Positions 25,779-34,692 are shown, counted from the stretch's first letter. The stretch is 64,000 bases of DNA from Paraburkholderia franconis (GCF_009362735.1 NZ_WHNP01000033.1:30990-94989), one strand, 5' to 3'. Numbers and translations are program-made. Notes: generated by a model not told the origin, from the sequence alone.

Positions 25779-25841
25779 TTCACCGCTCCTCCAGATAGTT
25801 CGTTCAGCGGGCCGATGCGCTTGTGGGCGCAATTAGCGCAC

Positions 25842-27023
25842 TCAGCGCAGCACGCCCGCTTCCGTCAAGGTTTCGATTTCGTTCGCATCGAGCCCCAGCA
25901 GCTCGCGGAACACGTAATCGTTGTGTTCGCCGAGGCGCGGCGGCGGCACGAAGTCGCCGCGAAAGCCTTCGCTGTCGCGCCACGGCAGCGCGATGTTGCG
26001 CGAGCCGTCGGCAAGCTCGGGAAATAACCCGCGCTCCGCGAAATAAGGGTCCTCCATCACCTCGCCGATATGCCGCGAACGCGCCGCCGGTACACCGCGC
26101 GATTGCAATGCGTCGAGCGCCCGGCCGGCCGGCTGGTCCGCGAGCCACGCGGCCAGCAGATCGTCCGCTTGCGAACGATGCGCGGCGCGGGCCAGTGCGT
26201 CGGCGAAGCGCGAGTCCGTGGCGAGTTCCGGCTTGCGCATGGCGTCGCACAGCGCGCGCCACTGCACGTCGTCGCTGACGGATACGGCGAGCCACGCGTC
26301 ATCGCCCGCGCAGCGAAAGCATCCGGACGGCGCGGCGCTCCACTCGCGAGCGCCGCTCGCGGCGGGCGTATCGCTGCCCAACGCTTCGCGGAACAGCAAC
26401 TCGGGCAGCAGCGCGACGGTGCTCTCGAGCATCGAAAGATCGATGAAAGCGCCCTCGCCTGTCATGCGCCGGTGGCGGATCGCGGCGAGCACCGCGCAGC
26501 ACTCCCACAGCGCCGTGATCGGATCGGTCCACGCGGGCAGGATGCCCATCGCCTCGACCCGCTCGTTCGGCGTGCCGATCACGCTGGCACGGCCGCTGTA
26601 GGCCTGCAAAAGCGAGCCGTAGGCGAGCGCGTCGCGCTGCGGTCCCTCGCGGCCCGTACCGGACGCGGAGACGAAGATCAGATCGGGCCGGATAGCGGCC
26701 AGCGTCGGATAGTCGAGCCCGAACTTCGCCAGCACGCCGTTTGAGAAGTTCTCGACCACCATGTCGCTCTGCGCGATCAGATGGCGCAACAGCTCCGGCC
26801 CTTGCGGCCGGCTGAGATTGATCGTGCAGCTCTTCTTGCCCGCGTTCACCACGGCCCACCACGGCTGACGCTGCGTGTGCTCGCGCCGCGTCGACGATTC
26901 GATCTTGATGACTTCCGCGCCCATGCCCGCGAGCATCTTGGTGGTCATCGGACCGGCCAGCACCCAGCTGAAATCGATGACGCGCAGGCCCGACAATGCC
27001 GCCCTTCCCGTTTCTCTCATCAC
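25842..27023 (-). CDS. CaiB/BaiF (family III) CoA transferase, copy A
   Basis: This 393-residue enzyme has the family start LSGLRVIDFSWVLAGPMTTK, MLAGMGAEVIKIES, INLSRPQG, and the region GILPAWTDPITALWECCAVL, whose Asp is a plausible catalytic residue. Family III transferases move CoA between organic acids and often act as two-gene pairs. The start overlaps the stop of the second CaiB gene (27020-27023), so the two are coupled and possibly form a heteromer. Confidence 0.93.
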   Translation of the reverse strand: MMRETGRAALSGLRVIDFSWVLAGPMTTKMLAGMGAEVIKIESSTRREHTQRQPWWAVVNAGKKSCTINLSRPQGPELLRHLIAQSDMVVENFSNGVLAKFGLDYPTLAAIRPDLIFVSASGTGREGPQRDALAYGSLLQAYSGRASVIGTPNERVEAMGILPAWTDPITALWECCAVLAAIRHRRMTGEGAFIDLSMLESTVALLPELLFREALGSDTPAASGAREWSAAPSGCFRCAGDDAWLAVSVSDDVQWRALCDAMRKPELATDSRFADALARAAHRSQADDLLAAWLADQPAGRALDALQSRGVPAARSRHIGEVMEDPYFAERGLFPELADGSRNIALPWRDSEGFRGDFVPPPRLGEHNDYVFRELLGLDANEIETLTEAGVLR

Positions 27024-28363
27024 ACCACTCCCTGCTGGCGCAATGTTTCCATTTCACCCGGCGATAGCCCAAGGCGCCCTTCGAAGACCGCGCGATTGGC
27101 CGAGCCCAGGCGAGGCGAGACCACTTTCCGCGCGCGCGGCAGCTCGGCGCCCGACTGCGTGCGCAGGCTGAACGGCAGACCCGGCATCGACAGCGGGATG
27201 TTGCGCGTCCCCTCCCAGCTATCGAAGAAGCGGCGCGCTTTCAGTTGGGCGTTCTCGAGCAGATCGCGCGCGCCGCTCACCGGAAAGCACGCCACGCGCG
27301 CCGCCTGCGCGCGCTCGAACACATCCGCGCGCGTGTGCTCGCGCGTCCACTTCGACATTTCATCCTGAAGAATCATCCAGTTTTCGTTGCGTGCGCTACG
27401 TTCGCCGCACAGCGCCGCATCGCGCGACCACGGCGGATTGCCGAGCAGCTCGACCCAGCGTTCCCACTGATGCTCCTCGCGCGGCGAAATCATCACGAAG
27501 CCGTCCTTGCAGGGCAAAAGCCAGATCAGCCCGCCCGCGACTTCCGTGCCTTGCAGTTCCTCGCGGCGGCGGCTGAAGGTGCGCTCGCCGCGTCCGTAAT
27601 CGGCGACGGGTTCGATCAGCAGATGTGCGATGACGTCGAGCTCCGCGCATTCGATGCTGCGGCCCTCGCCGTGCAATTGTGCTTCGAGCAGGCCCCACAG
27701 CGCGGCGTTCGCGGCCGCGACGCCGGTGGCGAGCGCGACTTCGCGATCCGCGCAAGCGACGGGCGGCTGCTCGCTGGGCGCATGGACCGGCCGCGCCTGA
27801 TGGAACGCGTAGCCCGCATGATGCGTGAGCGTGAAATCGGTGAAGGCGGCAAGCGTATCGGCATCCGCTCGCATCGTCGACGCGTCGCGCGCGGGCAGCG
27901 TGCCGAACGGCGTGACCGCGAGCGTCACGAGCGCGGGCTGGATCTGCCTCAGCGTGTCGCCGTCGAGTTGAAGTTCGACGAGGCGCGATGCGTGCGCTGA
28001 CGTGATCAGCAGATCAGCCGATTCGATCAGGCGATTCAGCAATGCGGCGCCCGTCGGACACGACGGATCGAGCGTCGCGCTGTCCTTGCCATGATTCAGA
28101 TAGGCGAAGAGCGCAGCATCGTCGCCGTAGGACGCGTCCGGCGCGAATGGGCCGGTTCGCCTCAGCGGATCGCCTGCGCCGGGCGGCTCGAGCTTCAACA
28201 CATTGGCGCCGAGATCGGACAGCAGACGCGCGCAGAACGACGCCGACATCGATCCGTTCCATTCGATCACGCGCACGCCCGCAAGGGGCGCGGCAACGCG
28301 AGCGGCGGACGGGTCGGCCGACGCGCGCGGCGGCGTGACGGGCGTGATGGAGGCGGCGCTCAC
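27020..28363 (-). CDS. CaiB/BaiF (family III) CoA transferase, copy B
   Basis: This 447-residue member starts at GTG 28363, whose GTGA overlaps the upstream MaoC stop. It contains LAGVRVIEWNGSMSASFCAR, LLSDLGANVLKLEPPGAGDP and LNHGKDSATLD. In the segment that normally holds the catalytic Asp (REVALATGVAAANAALWGLL) no clear Asp is seen, so it may be the structural partner of copy A. Longer frames extend upstream inside the MaoC gene but have no translational support. Confidence 0.88.
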   Translation of the reverse strand: MSAASITPVTPPRASADPSAARVAAPLAGVRVIEWNGSMSASFCARLLSDLGANVLKLEPPGAGDPLRRTGPFAPDASYGDDAALFAYLNHGKDSATLDPSCPTGAALLNRLIESADLLITSAHASRLVELQLDGDTLRQIQPALVTLAVTPFGTLPARDASTMRADADTLAAFTDFTLTHHAGYAFHQARPVHAPSEQPPVACADREVALATGVAAANAALWGLLEAQLHGEGRSIECAELDVIAHLLIEPVADYGRGERTFSRRREELQGTEVAGGLIWLLPCKDGFVMISPREEHQWERWVELLGNPPWSRDAALCGERSARNENWMILQDEMSKWTREHTRADVFERAQAARVACFPVSGARDLLENAQLKARRFFDSWEGTRNIPLSMPGLPFSLRTQSGAELPRARKVVSPRLGSANRAVFEGRLGLSPGEMETLRQQGVV

Positions 28364-28845
28364 GCGGCCTCTTCGAGAACGGCGGGATCGAACGGATACG
28401 GCACGCGCGCGCCATGCCGCAGCGGCAAGACGACCGTCGCGGTGCCCGGCGTGCTCTCCTTGCCGTCCTGATTGCGCAGGCCGATCTCCAGATGCACGAC
28501 ACCATATCCGCCGCGTTGCTCGCGTCCCGTCACGCGGCCCCAGGCGGTAATGACATCGCCCGGCACGTTCATGCCGCGAAACTGGAACTGGAGCTTCCAT
28601 GCCCAGCCGCTCTCGCCGACCCAATCCGTCAGCAGTTGCAGCATGATGTGCTGCTTCCACGAGCCGTTGACCATCACGTCGGGCAGCTTGTCGCGCTCCG
28701 TCGCGAATCGCCAGTCGTAGTGGATGCGATGCCAGTTCTCCATCGACGCGGACCAACGCATGATGTGCGCCGTGGTCATCGGTCCCTTGACGATCTGCGG
28801 AATCTCCATTCCGATCTCGACATCTTCGAAACATGGTGCGGCCAT
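28360..28845 (-). CDS. MaoC-like hot-dog dehydratase, small subunit
   Basis: This 161-residue single hot-dog protein begins APCFEDVEIGMEIPQIVKGP and has MENWHRIHYDWRFA, where His42 and Asp44 fit a hydratase active-site region. The C-terminal HLEIGLRNQDGK strand is typical of MaoC folds. MaoC proteins hydrate or dehydrate acyl-CoA esters. It lies 12 bases after the other small hot-dog gene, and two such genes often make a heterodimer. It overlaps the CaiB copy B start by four bases. Confidence 0.85.
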   Translation of the reverse strand: MAAPCFEDVEIGMEIPQIVKGPMTTAHIMRWSASMENWHRIHYDWRFATERDKLPDVMVNGSWKQHIMLQLLTDWVGESGWAWKLQFQFRGMNVPGDVITAWGRVTGREQRGGYGVVHLEIGLRNQDGKESTPGTATVVLPLRHGARVPYPFDPAVLEEAA

Positions 28846-28857
28846 GACAGTCCTCGC

Positions 28858-29382
28858 CTAGCGCATGATCTGCGTGTTGGTGACCTTGAGCAGCTTTTCG
28901 CCGGCCTCGGTCGTGTAGGTCTCTTCGATGATGACGAACACCATCGGACCGCTCTTGCCGTCGCGCTGCACGATGTCCTTGTAGCGCGCCTGGCGCAGCA
29001 CCTTCTCGCCGACGCGTGCATAGCGATACAGCTCGTATTCGTAGCCGCCGTTGAGGTCGCGCGGCAATTCCACTTCGACGGCGGGCAGGCCGCTGAAGCT
29101 GCGGCTCAGTCCGTCATAGTTCGGCTTGTTCATGTCGTCGAGGGGATCGGGCGACTCAGGCGGCCGCCGAAACGCATGCACCGGATAGCCCGGCGGCGCG
29201 ACCACGTTGCCGTAGCGGCTCGTCGCGGCCCAGTCTTCGTCCCAGTAGCGACGCGCGTCGTCCATCGTCGCGTGATGGAAGCGGCGCACTTCGCTCGCTT
29301 CGACCGGATGTGTCGAAACAACCCACTCGGTCTGCGCGCCGATAATGGCTTTCACCTTGTCGGTGATGTACTCGTTGCTCAC
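28858..29382 (-). CDS. MaoC-like/FAS1-like dehydratase domain protein, first gene of CoA operon
   Basis: This 174-residue protein has the FAS1-like dehydratase N-terminal pattern: VEASEVRRFHHATMDDARRY, then VVAPPGYPVHAFRRP, and later YEYELYRYARVGEKVLRQAR and MVFVIIEETYTTEAGEKL. It is probably paired with the next hot-dog gene. A GAGAGAC site precedes the ATG. The promoter region upstream carries copy 2 of the 28-base operator-like element, so it is probably the first gene of a six-gene operon ending at the terminator near 23271. Confidence 0.82.
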   Translation of the reverse strand: MSNEYITDKVKAIIGAQTEWVVSTHPVEASEVRRFHHATMDDARRYWDEDWAATSRYGNVVAPPGYPVHAFRRPPESPDPLDDMNKPNYDGLSRSFSGLPAVEVELPRDLNGGYEYELYRYARVGEKVLRQARYKDIVQRDGKSGPMVFVIIEETYTTEAGEKLLKVTNTQIMR

Positions 29383-29479
29383 AGATGTCTCTCCTCTATC
29401 CCCGCTGTTGTCAGCGAGAAGATGCAGCAGGCACTGTGCTGCATCGGCGAGGCCAGTCTAGGTGAGCATCCGTGCAGCG

Positions 29480-29507
29480 CACAATACTTGATCGTTGAAT
29501 CAACGTC
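29480..29507. promoter_or_regulatory. Operator-like 28-base repeat, copy 2 (between CoA operon and Ldh gene)
   Basis: Identical to 23180-23207, including the perfect palindrome CGTTGAATCAACG (29493-29505). It lies 98 bases before the first gene of the minus-strand operon and 100 bases before the plus-strand Ldh gene, so it could control both directions. Confidence 0.7.
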
Positions 29508-29606
29508 TTCTCACCATTCGTTCGATCGACTATCGTCGCTGTGATACCGCAATGGCCGGCCTCGTGTGCGAGCCGCTGCATCACATTGACGACGGGAGAC
29601 ATGGCG

Positions 29607-30683
29607 ATGGAACCGATGCGCTACGACGCGAGCACGCTGCGTGACTACGCGCGCAAACTGCTGTGCAAGGCAGGCCTTGACAACGGATATGCAGAGGACG
29701 TTGCACGCACGCTCGTCGAAGGCGATCTCATGGGCCACGATACGCACGGACTCGCGCTGCTGCCCGCTTACCTCAGTCAACTCGAAGCGGGCACGATGAC
29801 GCGCGACGGCAAGCCAGAAGTCGTCTCCGACCGCCTCGCGACGTTGCTGTGGGACGGTCGCCGTCTGCCCGGACCGGCGCTCGTTCATGCCGGCATCGAT
29901 ACGCTGGCCCCTCGCGTGCGCGAGTTCGGCAGTGCGACGCTCGTCATTCGCCGCAGTCATCACATCGCGTGCCTTGCCGCTTATCTGTTGCGCGCCACCG
30001 AGTCGAATCTGATGATAATGCTGGCAAGCTCCGATCCGAGCGTTCAGAGCGTCGCGCCCTTCGGCGGAACGCGCGCATTGTTTACACCGAATCCGATTGC
30101 ACTCGGCGTGCCCACTTCGACCACACCCATCCTGATCGATATTTCGTCATCCATAACAACTAACGGCATGTGTGCACGCCGCCATCTGAGCGGCCAACTG
30201 TTCGACGAAGCCTGGATGCTCAATGCGCAAGGCGAGGCGACACGCGACCCTGGCGTGCTGTTCGCCGACCCGCCCGGCACGATCCTGCCGCTTGGCGGAC
30301 TGTCGGCGGGTCACAAGGGATTCGGTCTCGCGTTGCTGATCGAGGCGCTCACGGCCGGACTTGCGGGGTTCGGCCGCGCCGACCCGGCCGAGGGTTGGGG
30401 CGCCACCGTGCTCATGACACTGTACGATCCGGGCGCATTGGGCGGTATCGACGCGTTGCGACGGCAAATGGGCTGGCTAGGCGATGCTTGCCGCAGCAAT
30501 CCGCCGCGCGTCGAGCATGCCCCCGTCCGCCTGCCTGGCGACCGTGCGATGTCCCGACGCGCCGAGCAGCTCTCGCACGGCGTGCGCCTGCACTCCACCA
30601 TCGTCGCGCCGCTGGAAGCATGCGGCGCCCGCTACGGCGTGCCGTTCCCTGCTGCGCAACGACACCTGCATGGAGTGCTCTGA
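29607..30683 (+). CDS. Ldh family (malate/L-lactate dehydrogenase-type) oxidoreductase
   Basis: This 358-residue NAD(P)-dependent enzyme belongs to the malate/lactate/ureidoglycolate dehydrogenase family, unrelated to classical LDH. It shows EGDLMGHDTHGLALLPAYL (His-containing substrate loop), RRSHHIACLAAYL, PFGGTRALFTPNPIALGVPT and LGGLSAGHKGFGLALLIEAL. The ATG at 29607 is eight bases after GGGAG, a better spacing than the ATG at 29601. The stop overlaps the next start (TGATG). Such enzymes often reduce 2-keto acids or oxidise sugar-acid derivatives; with the dehydratase next door a hydroxyacid pathway is likely. Confidence 0.88.
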   Translation: MEPMRYDASTLRDYARKLLCKAGLDNGYAEDVARTLVEGDLMGHDTHGLALLPAYLSQLEAGTMTRDGKPEVVSDRLATLLWDGRRLPGPALVHAGIDTLAPRVREFGSATLVIRRSHHIACLAAYLLRATESNLMIMLASSDPSVQSVAPFGGTRALFTPNPIALGVPTSTTPILIDISSSITTNGMCARRHLSGQLFDEAWMLNAQGEATRDPGVLFADPPGTILPLGGLSAGHKGFGLALLIEALTAGLAGFGRADPAEGWGATVLMTLYDPGALGGIDALRRQMGWLGDACRSNPPRVEHAPVRLPGDRAMSRRAEQLSHGVRLHSTIVAPLEACGARYGVPFPAAQRHLHGVL

Positions 30684-32257
30684 TGCAAACGAATACGGCA
30701 TTCAAAGCGGGAACGCCTGCCGCCGCTGCCGCATCGACGGACCCGATCATCCGGCTGCATCCCGCTGACGATGTCGTGATCGCGCGGCATCAGCTCGTCG
30801 CGGGCATGCGTCTCGACGATGGCGTCACGGTGCGCGGCCTGATTCCCGCTGGACACAAGGTCGCGGTACGCGCTGTCGAAACCGGCGCGCCCTTGCGACG
30901 CTACGGGCAGATCATCGGATTCGCGACGCGCCCTATTGCGCCAGGCGAGCACGTGCACACGCATAACCTCGCGATCGGCTCGTTCGAACGGGACTATGCG
31001 TTCGGCGCCGACATCCGGCCGACCGCGCACGTGCGGCCGTCCGCGCAATTTCAGGGCATCGTCCGCAGCGATGGCCGCGTGGCGACGCGCAACTACATCG
31101 GCATACTCACGTCGGTGAACTGCTCGGCCACGGCCGCGCGCGCAATCGCCGATCACTTCCGCCGGGACATCAACCCGCAGGCGCTCGCCGACTATCCGAA
31201 CGTCGATGGCGTCGTGGCCCTCACGCACGGCCAAGGCTGTGCAATCGATGCGAACGGCGAAGCGCTCGACGTGCTTCGGCGCACGATCGGCGGCTACGCA
31301 CGCCATCCGAACTTTGCCGCTGCACTGATCGTGGGCCTGGGCTGCGAGACCAACCAGATCGACGGACTGATGCAGGGGCAAGGACTGGAAGGAGGCGCGT
31401 CGCTGAAGACGCTGACGATCCAGAGCAGCGGCGGCACCGCGCGCACGGTGGCCGCGGGCATCGAGCAGATCAGGGCCATGCTCGCCGACGCGAATCAGGT
31501 GCGGCGTCAACCCGTCGACGCGAGCCATCTGGTCGTGGGTCTGCAATGCGGCGGCTCAGATGGCTACTCGGGCATCAGCGCGAATCCCGCATTGGGCGCA
31601 GCCGTGGACCGGCTCGTCGCGCACGGCGGCACGGCGATTCTCTCGGAAACGCCGGAGGTCTATGGCGCCGAGCATCTGCTCACGCGCCGCGCGGTGTCGC
31701 AGTCAGTCGGCGAGAAGCTGATCGCCCGCATCCGCTGGTGGGAAGCGTACTGCGCGCGAATGGACGCGAGTCTCGACAACAATCCGTCGGCGGGCAACAA
31801 GGCGGGCGGCCTCACGACGATCCTCGAAAAATCGCTCGGCGCAGTGGCCAAGGGCGGCACGACGAACCTCGTCGACGTGTACGGCTATGCCGAGCAGGTG
31901 CACGCGCAGGGCCTCGTGTTCATGGACACGCCCGGCTACGATCCTGTCTCCGCCACGGGCCAGGTTGCAGGCGGCGCGAACCTGATCTGCTTTACGACGG
32001 GACGCGGATCGGCCTATGGATGCGCGCCGTCGCCATCGCTGAAGCTCGGAACCAACGCGGCGCTCTGGCAGCGGCAGCAGGAAGATATCGATCTCAACTG
32101 TGGCGCGGTCATCGACGGCACACGCAGCGTCGACGAGTTGGGCGAGGAGATTTTCCAGTTGATGCTCGCGACCGCTTCTGGCGAGAAGTCGAAAAGCGAG
32201 TTGCATGGCTACGGCCAGAACGAGTTCGTGCCGTGGCAACTGGGGGCCATTACCTGA
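30683..32257 (+). CDS. UxaA family altronate dehydratase-like hydro-lyase (SAF + altronase domains)
   Basis: This 524-residue protein fuses an N-terminal SAF domain (about 20-110: IRLHPADDVVIARHQLVAGM, TRPIAPGEHVHTHNLAIG) to the large altronate/galactarate dehydratase domain (about 135-524). The latter has GRVATRNYIGILTSVNCSAT, THGQGCAI, GLGCETNQIDGL, LQCGGSDGYSGISANPALG and DNNPSAGNKAGGLTTILEKS. Members dehydrate sugar acids such as altronate or galactarate in a metal-dependent way. It begins within the stop of the Ldh-type gene, so the two probably act in sequence on one hydroxyacid. Exact substrate unknown. Confidence 0.92.
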   Translation: MQTNTAFKAGTPAAAAASTDPIIRLHPADDVVIARHQLVAGMRLDDGVTVRGLIPAGHKVAVRAVETGAPLRRYGQIIGFATRPIAPGEHVHTHNLAIGSFERDYAFGADIRPTAHVRPSAQFQGIVRSDGRVATRNYIGILTSVNCSATAARAIADHFRRDINPQALADYPNVDGVVALTHGQGCAIDANGEALDVLRRTIGGYARHPNFAAALIVGLGCETNQIDGLMQGQGLEGGASLKTLTIQSSGGTARTVAAGIEQIRAMLADANQVRRQPVDASHLVVGLQCGGSDGYSGISANPALGAAVDRLVAHGGTAILSETPEVYGAEHLLTRRAVSQSVGEKLIARIRWWEAYCARMDASLDNNPSAGNKAGGLTTILEKSLGAVAKGGTTNLVDVYGYAEQVHAQGLVFMDTPGYDPVSATGQVAGGANLICFTTGRGSAYGCAPSPSLKLGTNAALWQRQQEDIDLNCGAVIDGTRSVDELGEEIFQLMLATASGEKSKSELHGYGQNEFVPWQLGAIT

Positions 32258-32325
32258 GTCCGGCCACTTTGTTTTCGTCGACGTTCGGAAGAAGTTCGAT
32301 CATCGCTGCTGCGAGGCGTGCGTAG

Positions 32326-32535
32326 ATCATCGCCGACAAAGCGGCCGGCGCGACCCGGCAACGCGAAGGCCTGAGCGAAAGCAGCTTTCCCCGCTTTTCG
32401 CACCGCGCGTCGCCGCAGATCGAACGCCGCGTGCGACTGCATCCCGAAGAGGCGCGGGCGCTGCTTCAGTTCCTCGCTTCCCCGGCTGCGCAGCCGACGG
32501 TGCGCAAGACGGGCCTCGATCCGATCGCGCATTGA
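32326..32535 (+). pseudogene. C-terminal fragment of a ModA-like substrate-binding protein
   Basis: After an in-frame stop at 32323-32325 the frame reads to LHPEEARALLQFLASPAAQP, TVRKTGLDPIAH and a stop. This resembles the last helices of molybdate-binding-type periplasmic proteins. No start, signal peptide or N-terminal domain is present, so it is a leftover fragment between the UxaA gene and the GntR gene. The rest of 32258-32609 holds nothing recognisable. Confidence 0.4.
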
Positions 32536-32609
32536 GCGGGAAGCCCCACATGTGACCGCACGACGCCGCCGGCGCGCAAGGCGATCGCGGTTAAATCCGG
32601 CCTTCGCCG

Positions 32610-32626
32610 TTGTTGACAATAAACAA
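32610..32626 (+). promoter_or_regulatory. Putative GntR/FadR-type operator before the regulator gene
   Basis: TTGTTGACAATAAACAA contains the dyad TTGT-TG-ACAA and the wider TTGTT-N7-AACAA. The 12-base TTGTTGACAATN core recurs at 38856 before phnA. It lies 65 bases upstream of the GntR start, consistent with autoregulation. Confidence 0.6.
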
Positions 32627-32690
32627 ACGCGTACGTTAGTGTTTGACAGGTCAGACGTTCATCCGTCGCTCTTCGCTTCCATCGACTGCC

Positions 32691-33416
32691 ATGACCAGCG
32701 CCAACCTGCCCAGCGCCTTTGAACTCTTGCAGCGACATTCGCTCGCGATGCTCGTGCAGGAGAGTCTCGAGCACAGCATTCTTTCGGGCGAGCTTGCGCC
32801 CGGCGAAAAGCTCAATGAAGTGGAAGTCGCCACGCGGCTGAACGTATCGCGAGGACCCGTGCGCGAAGCTTTTCGCGCGCTCGAACAGGCAGGCCTGCTC
32901 AAAACGGAAAAGAACCGTGGCGTGACGGTGCGGGTCGTTTCGCTGCGCGAAGCGCAAGAGATATACGAAGTCCGCGCGATGCTCGACGAGTCCGTCGCGC
33001 GCTGGCTCGCGAATCATATGACGCCCGAAACGCTCGACACGCTGAAAGGCATCATCGCTGCGATGAAGGCCGCGAAGAAAACGCGCGATCTCGCGCGCTA
33101 TACCGAGCTGAACATCCAGTTGCACGATGCAATGGTCGCGGGCGTCGGCAATCAGCATCTGATCTCGACCTATCGGCATCTCGTGCGCCAGCTCGGCCTG
33201 TTGCGGCAGGCGGCAATCGAAACGGATCACGGCGCGCTCGGCGAATCCGTCACCGAACACGAGAAGATCGTCAATGCGCTGGCTCGTGGCGAAGAAGAAC
33301 ACGCGGTCGCGCTCGTGCGCGAACATGTCGCGCACGGCCTTGCGAGGATGCAGCGCGCGCATGAGCGCTGGGCCGAGACTGCCGGTCAGGATCGCGCATC
33401 TGTTACCGGGTCTTGA
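32691..33416 (+). CDS. GntR/FadR-family regulator of the phosphonate locus
   Basis: This 241-residue regulator has a GntR winged helix (about 25-90: ILSGELAPGEKLNEVEVATR, LNVSRGPVREAFRALEQAGL) and a C-terminal FCD ligand domain (about 98-225) with metal-binding-type His residues (NIQLHDAMV, TEHEKIV). Position at the edge of the AEP genes and the shared TTGTTGACAA element before itself and before phnA suggest it controls both. The ATG at 32691 is chosen; another at 32643 would add 16 residues. It is convergent with phnW, with an inverted repeat between them. Confidence 0.9.
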   Translation: MTSANLPSAFELLQRHSLAMLVQESLEHSILSGELAPGEKLNEVEVATRLNVSRGPVREAFRALEQAGLLKTEKNRGVTVRVVSLREAQEIYEVRAMLDESVARWLANHMTPETLDTLKGIIAAMKAAKKTRDLARYTELNIQLHDAMVAGVGNQHLISTYRHLVRQLGLLRQAAIETDHGALGESVTEHEKIVNALARGEEEHAVALVREHVAHGLARMQRAHERWAETAGQDRASVTGS

Positions 33417-33440
33417 TGGAACCGTTATGTGCGGCCTTAT

Positions 33441-33464
33441 GTGCGGCCACAAAACTGGCCGCAC
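33441..33464. terminator. Inverted repeat between convergent GntR and phnW genes
   Basis: GTGCGGCC (33441-33448) and GGCCGCAC (33457-33464) form an 8-base perfect stem with an 8-base loop. The left arm is part of a tandem duplication of TTATGTGCGGCC. No T-run follows, so termination strength is uncertain. Confidence 0.45.
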
Positions 33465-33561
33465 GAATGCTCGCCCGAATGACGTGACGTCGAAAGACAT
33501 CACCGTTTCGAAGATTTCGCCGCCATCACGCGCACGAAATCTTCGAGCGTGGCAGCGTGTG

Positions 33562-34692
33562 TCACGCAAGCGCCTTCGGTGACACCTGCGTGATGCCCAT
33601 TGCCTTCAGCGTATCCGCGATCGCGGCGACCGCACCGGGAATACCCGCTTTGCCGAAGTGCCCGATGCAACCGACGCGGAACGTTTCGATCTGCGTCAGC
33701 TTGCCCGGATAGAGGATGTATCCGCGCTTCTTCACCTCCTGATAGAAGGTCTTGAAGTCGTAGGCGGGATCGTCGGGCGCATGGAACGTCACGATGATGG
33801 GCGCCTGGATCGACTGATCGAGAAATGGCCGGAAACCCAACTTGCCCATGCCTTCGATCAGCGCGCGACAGTTGCCTGCATAACGCGCGCCCCTCGCTTC
33901 GAGACCGCCCTCCTCGTTGTATTGCGCGATGGCCTGATCGAGCGCGGCGACGACATGCGTCGGCGGCGTGAAGCGCCACTGCATCGTGCGATTCATGTAG
34001 ACCCATTGATCGTGCAGGTCCATTGCGAGCGAGTGGCTATTGCCTTCGCAGCGCTCAAGCGTGCTGCGCCTCACGATCACGAAGCCCATGCCGGGCACGC
34101 CTTCCAGGCATTTGCCCGACGCGGCGACGACGGCATCGAATGGCGTCTGCCGGGCGTCGATATCGATCGCGCCGAAGGAACTCATCGCATCGACGATCAG
34201 ACTGCGTCCATGTTTCGCGACCACCATTGCGATCTCATGCAACGGGTTGAGCACGCCTGCGCCTGTTTCGCAGTGAACCAGCGCAACGTGCGTGATGCCC
34301 GGATCGGCGGCGAGCGCGCGGTCGATGTCGGCGGGTTTGACCTGCGTGTCTTCCGGATAATCGATGGTCTGGTGACGCCGCCCCAGCGCGCGACAGATCT
34401 TCGCGATGCGCTGGCAATAGGCGCCGTTGTTCGGCACCAGCACATGTCCGTCGCGCGGAACGATCGTGCCGATCGCCGCTTCGACGGAGAATGTGCCGCT
34501 GCCCTGCAACGGCACGCACTCATGCGTCGCGTCGCCGTGCACGATGCGCAGCGTCTCGCGGCGAATGCGCGCGGTGATCTCATTGAAGTCGCCATCCCAC
34601 GATCCCCAATCGCGCAGCATCGCCTCGCGCGTGCGGTCGGATGTCGTGAGCGGACCGGGAGTGAGCAGAATCGGTTGGCTTGACAGGTGCAC
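33562..34692 (-). CDS. phnW: 2-aminoethylphosphonate-pyruvate transaminase
   Basis: This 376-residue PLP enzyme transfers the amino group of 2-aminoethylphosphonate (AEP) to pyruvate, giving phosphonoacetaldehyde and L-alanine. It begins at GTG 34692, preceded by GGAGCT, and reads ILLTPGPLTTSDRTREAML. LQGSGTFSVEAAIG, LVHCETGAGVLNPL and DAMSSFGAIDIDA are typical; the PLP lysine is Lys194 in ASGKCLEGVPGMGFV. Length matches characterised PhnW. It lies 34 bases after the permease gene on the same strand, so it is probably expressed with the AEP importer. The products feed PhnY and PhnA, and the alanine can be recycled by the Ald at 41732. Confidence 0.95.
   Translation of the reverse strand: MHLSSQPILLTPGPLTTSDRTREAMLRDWGSWDGDFNEITARIRRETLRIVHGDATHECVPLQGSGTFSVEAAIGTIVPRDGHVLVPNNGAYCQRIAKICRALGRRHQTIDYPEDTQVKPADIDRALAADPGITHVALVHCETGAGVLNPLHEIAMVVAKHGRSLIVDAMSSFGAIDIDARQTPFDAVVAASGKCLEGVPGMGFVIVRRSTLERCEGNSHSLAMDLHDQWVYMNRTMQWRFTPPTHVVAALDQAIAQYNEEGGLEARGARYAGNCRALIEGMGKLGFRPFLDQSIQAPIIVTFHAPDDPAYDFKTFYQEVKKRGYILYPGKLTQIETFRVGCIGHFGKAGIPGAVAAIADTLKAMGITQVSPKALA

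Noticed and set aside
23346..26027. Plus-strand open frame of 893 codons
   Set aside because: Antisense to the citrate-synthase-like, HMGL-type and CaiB genes; Arg/His-rich composition and no domain pattern.
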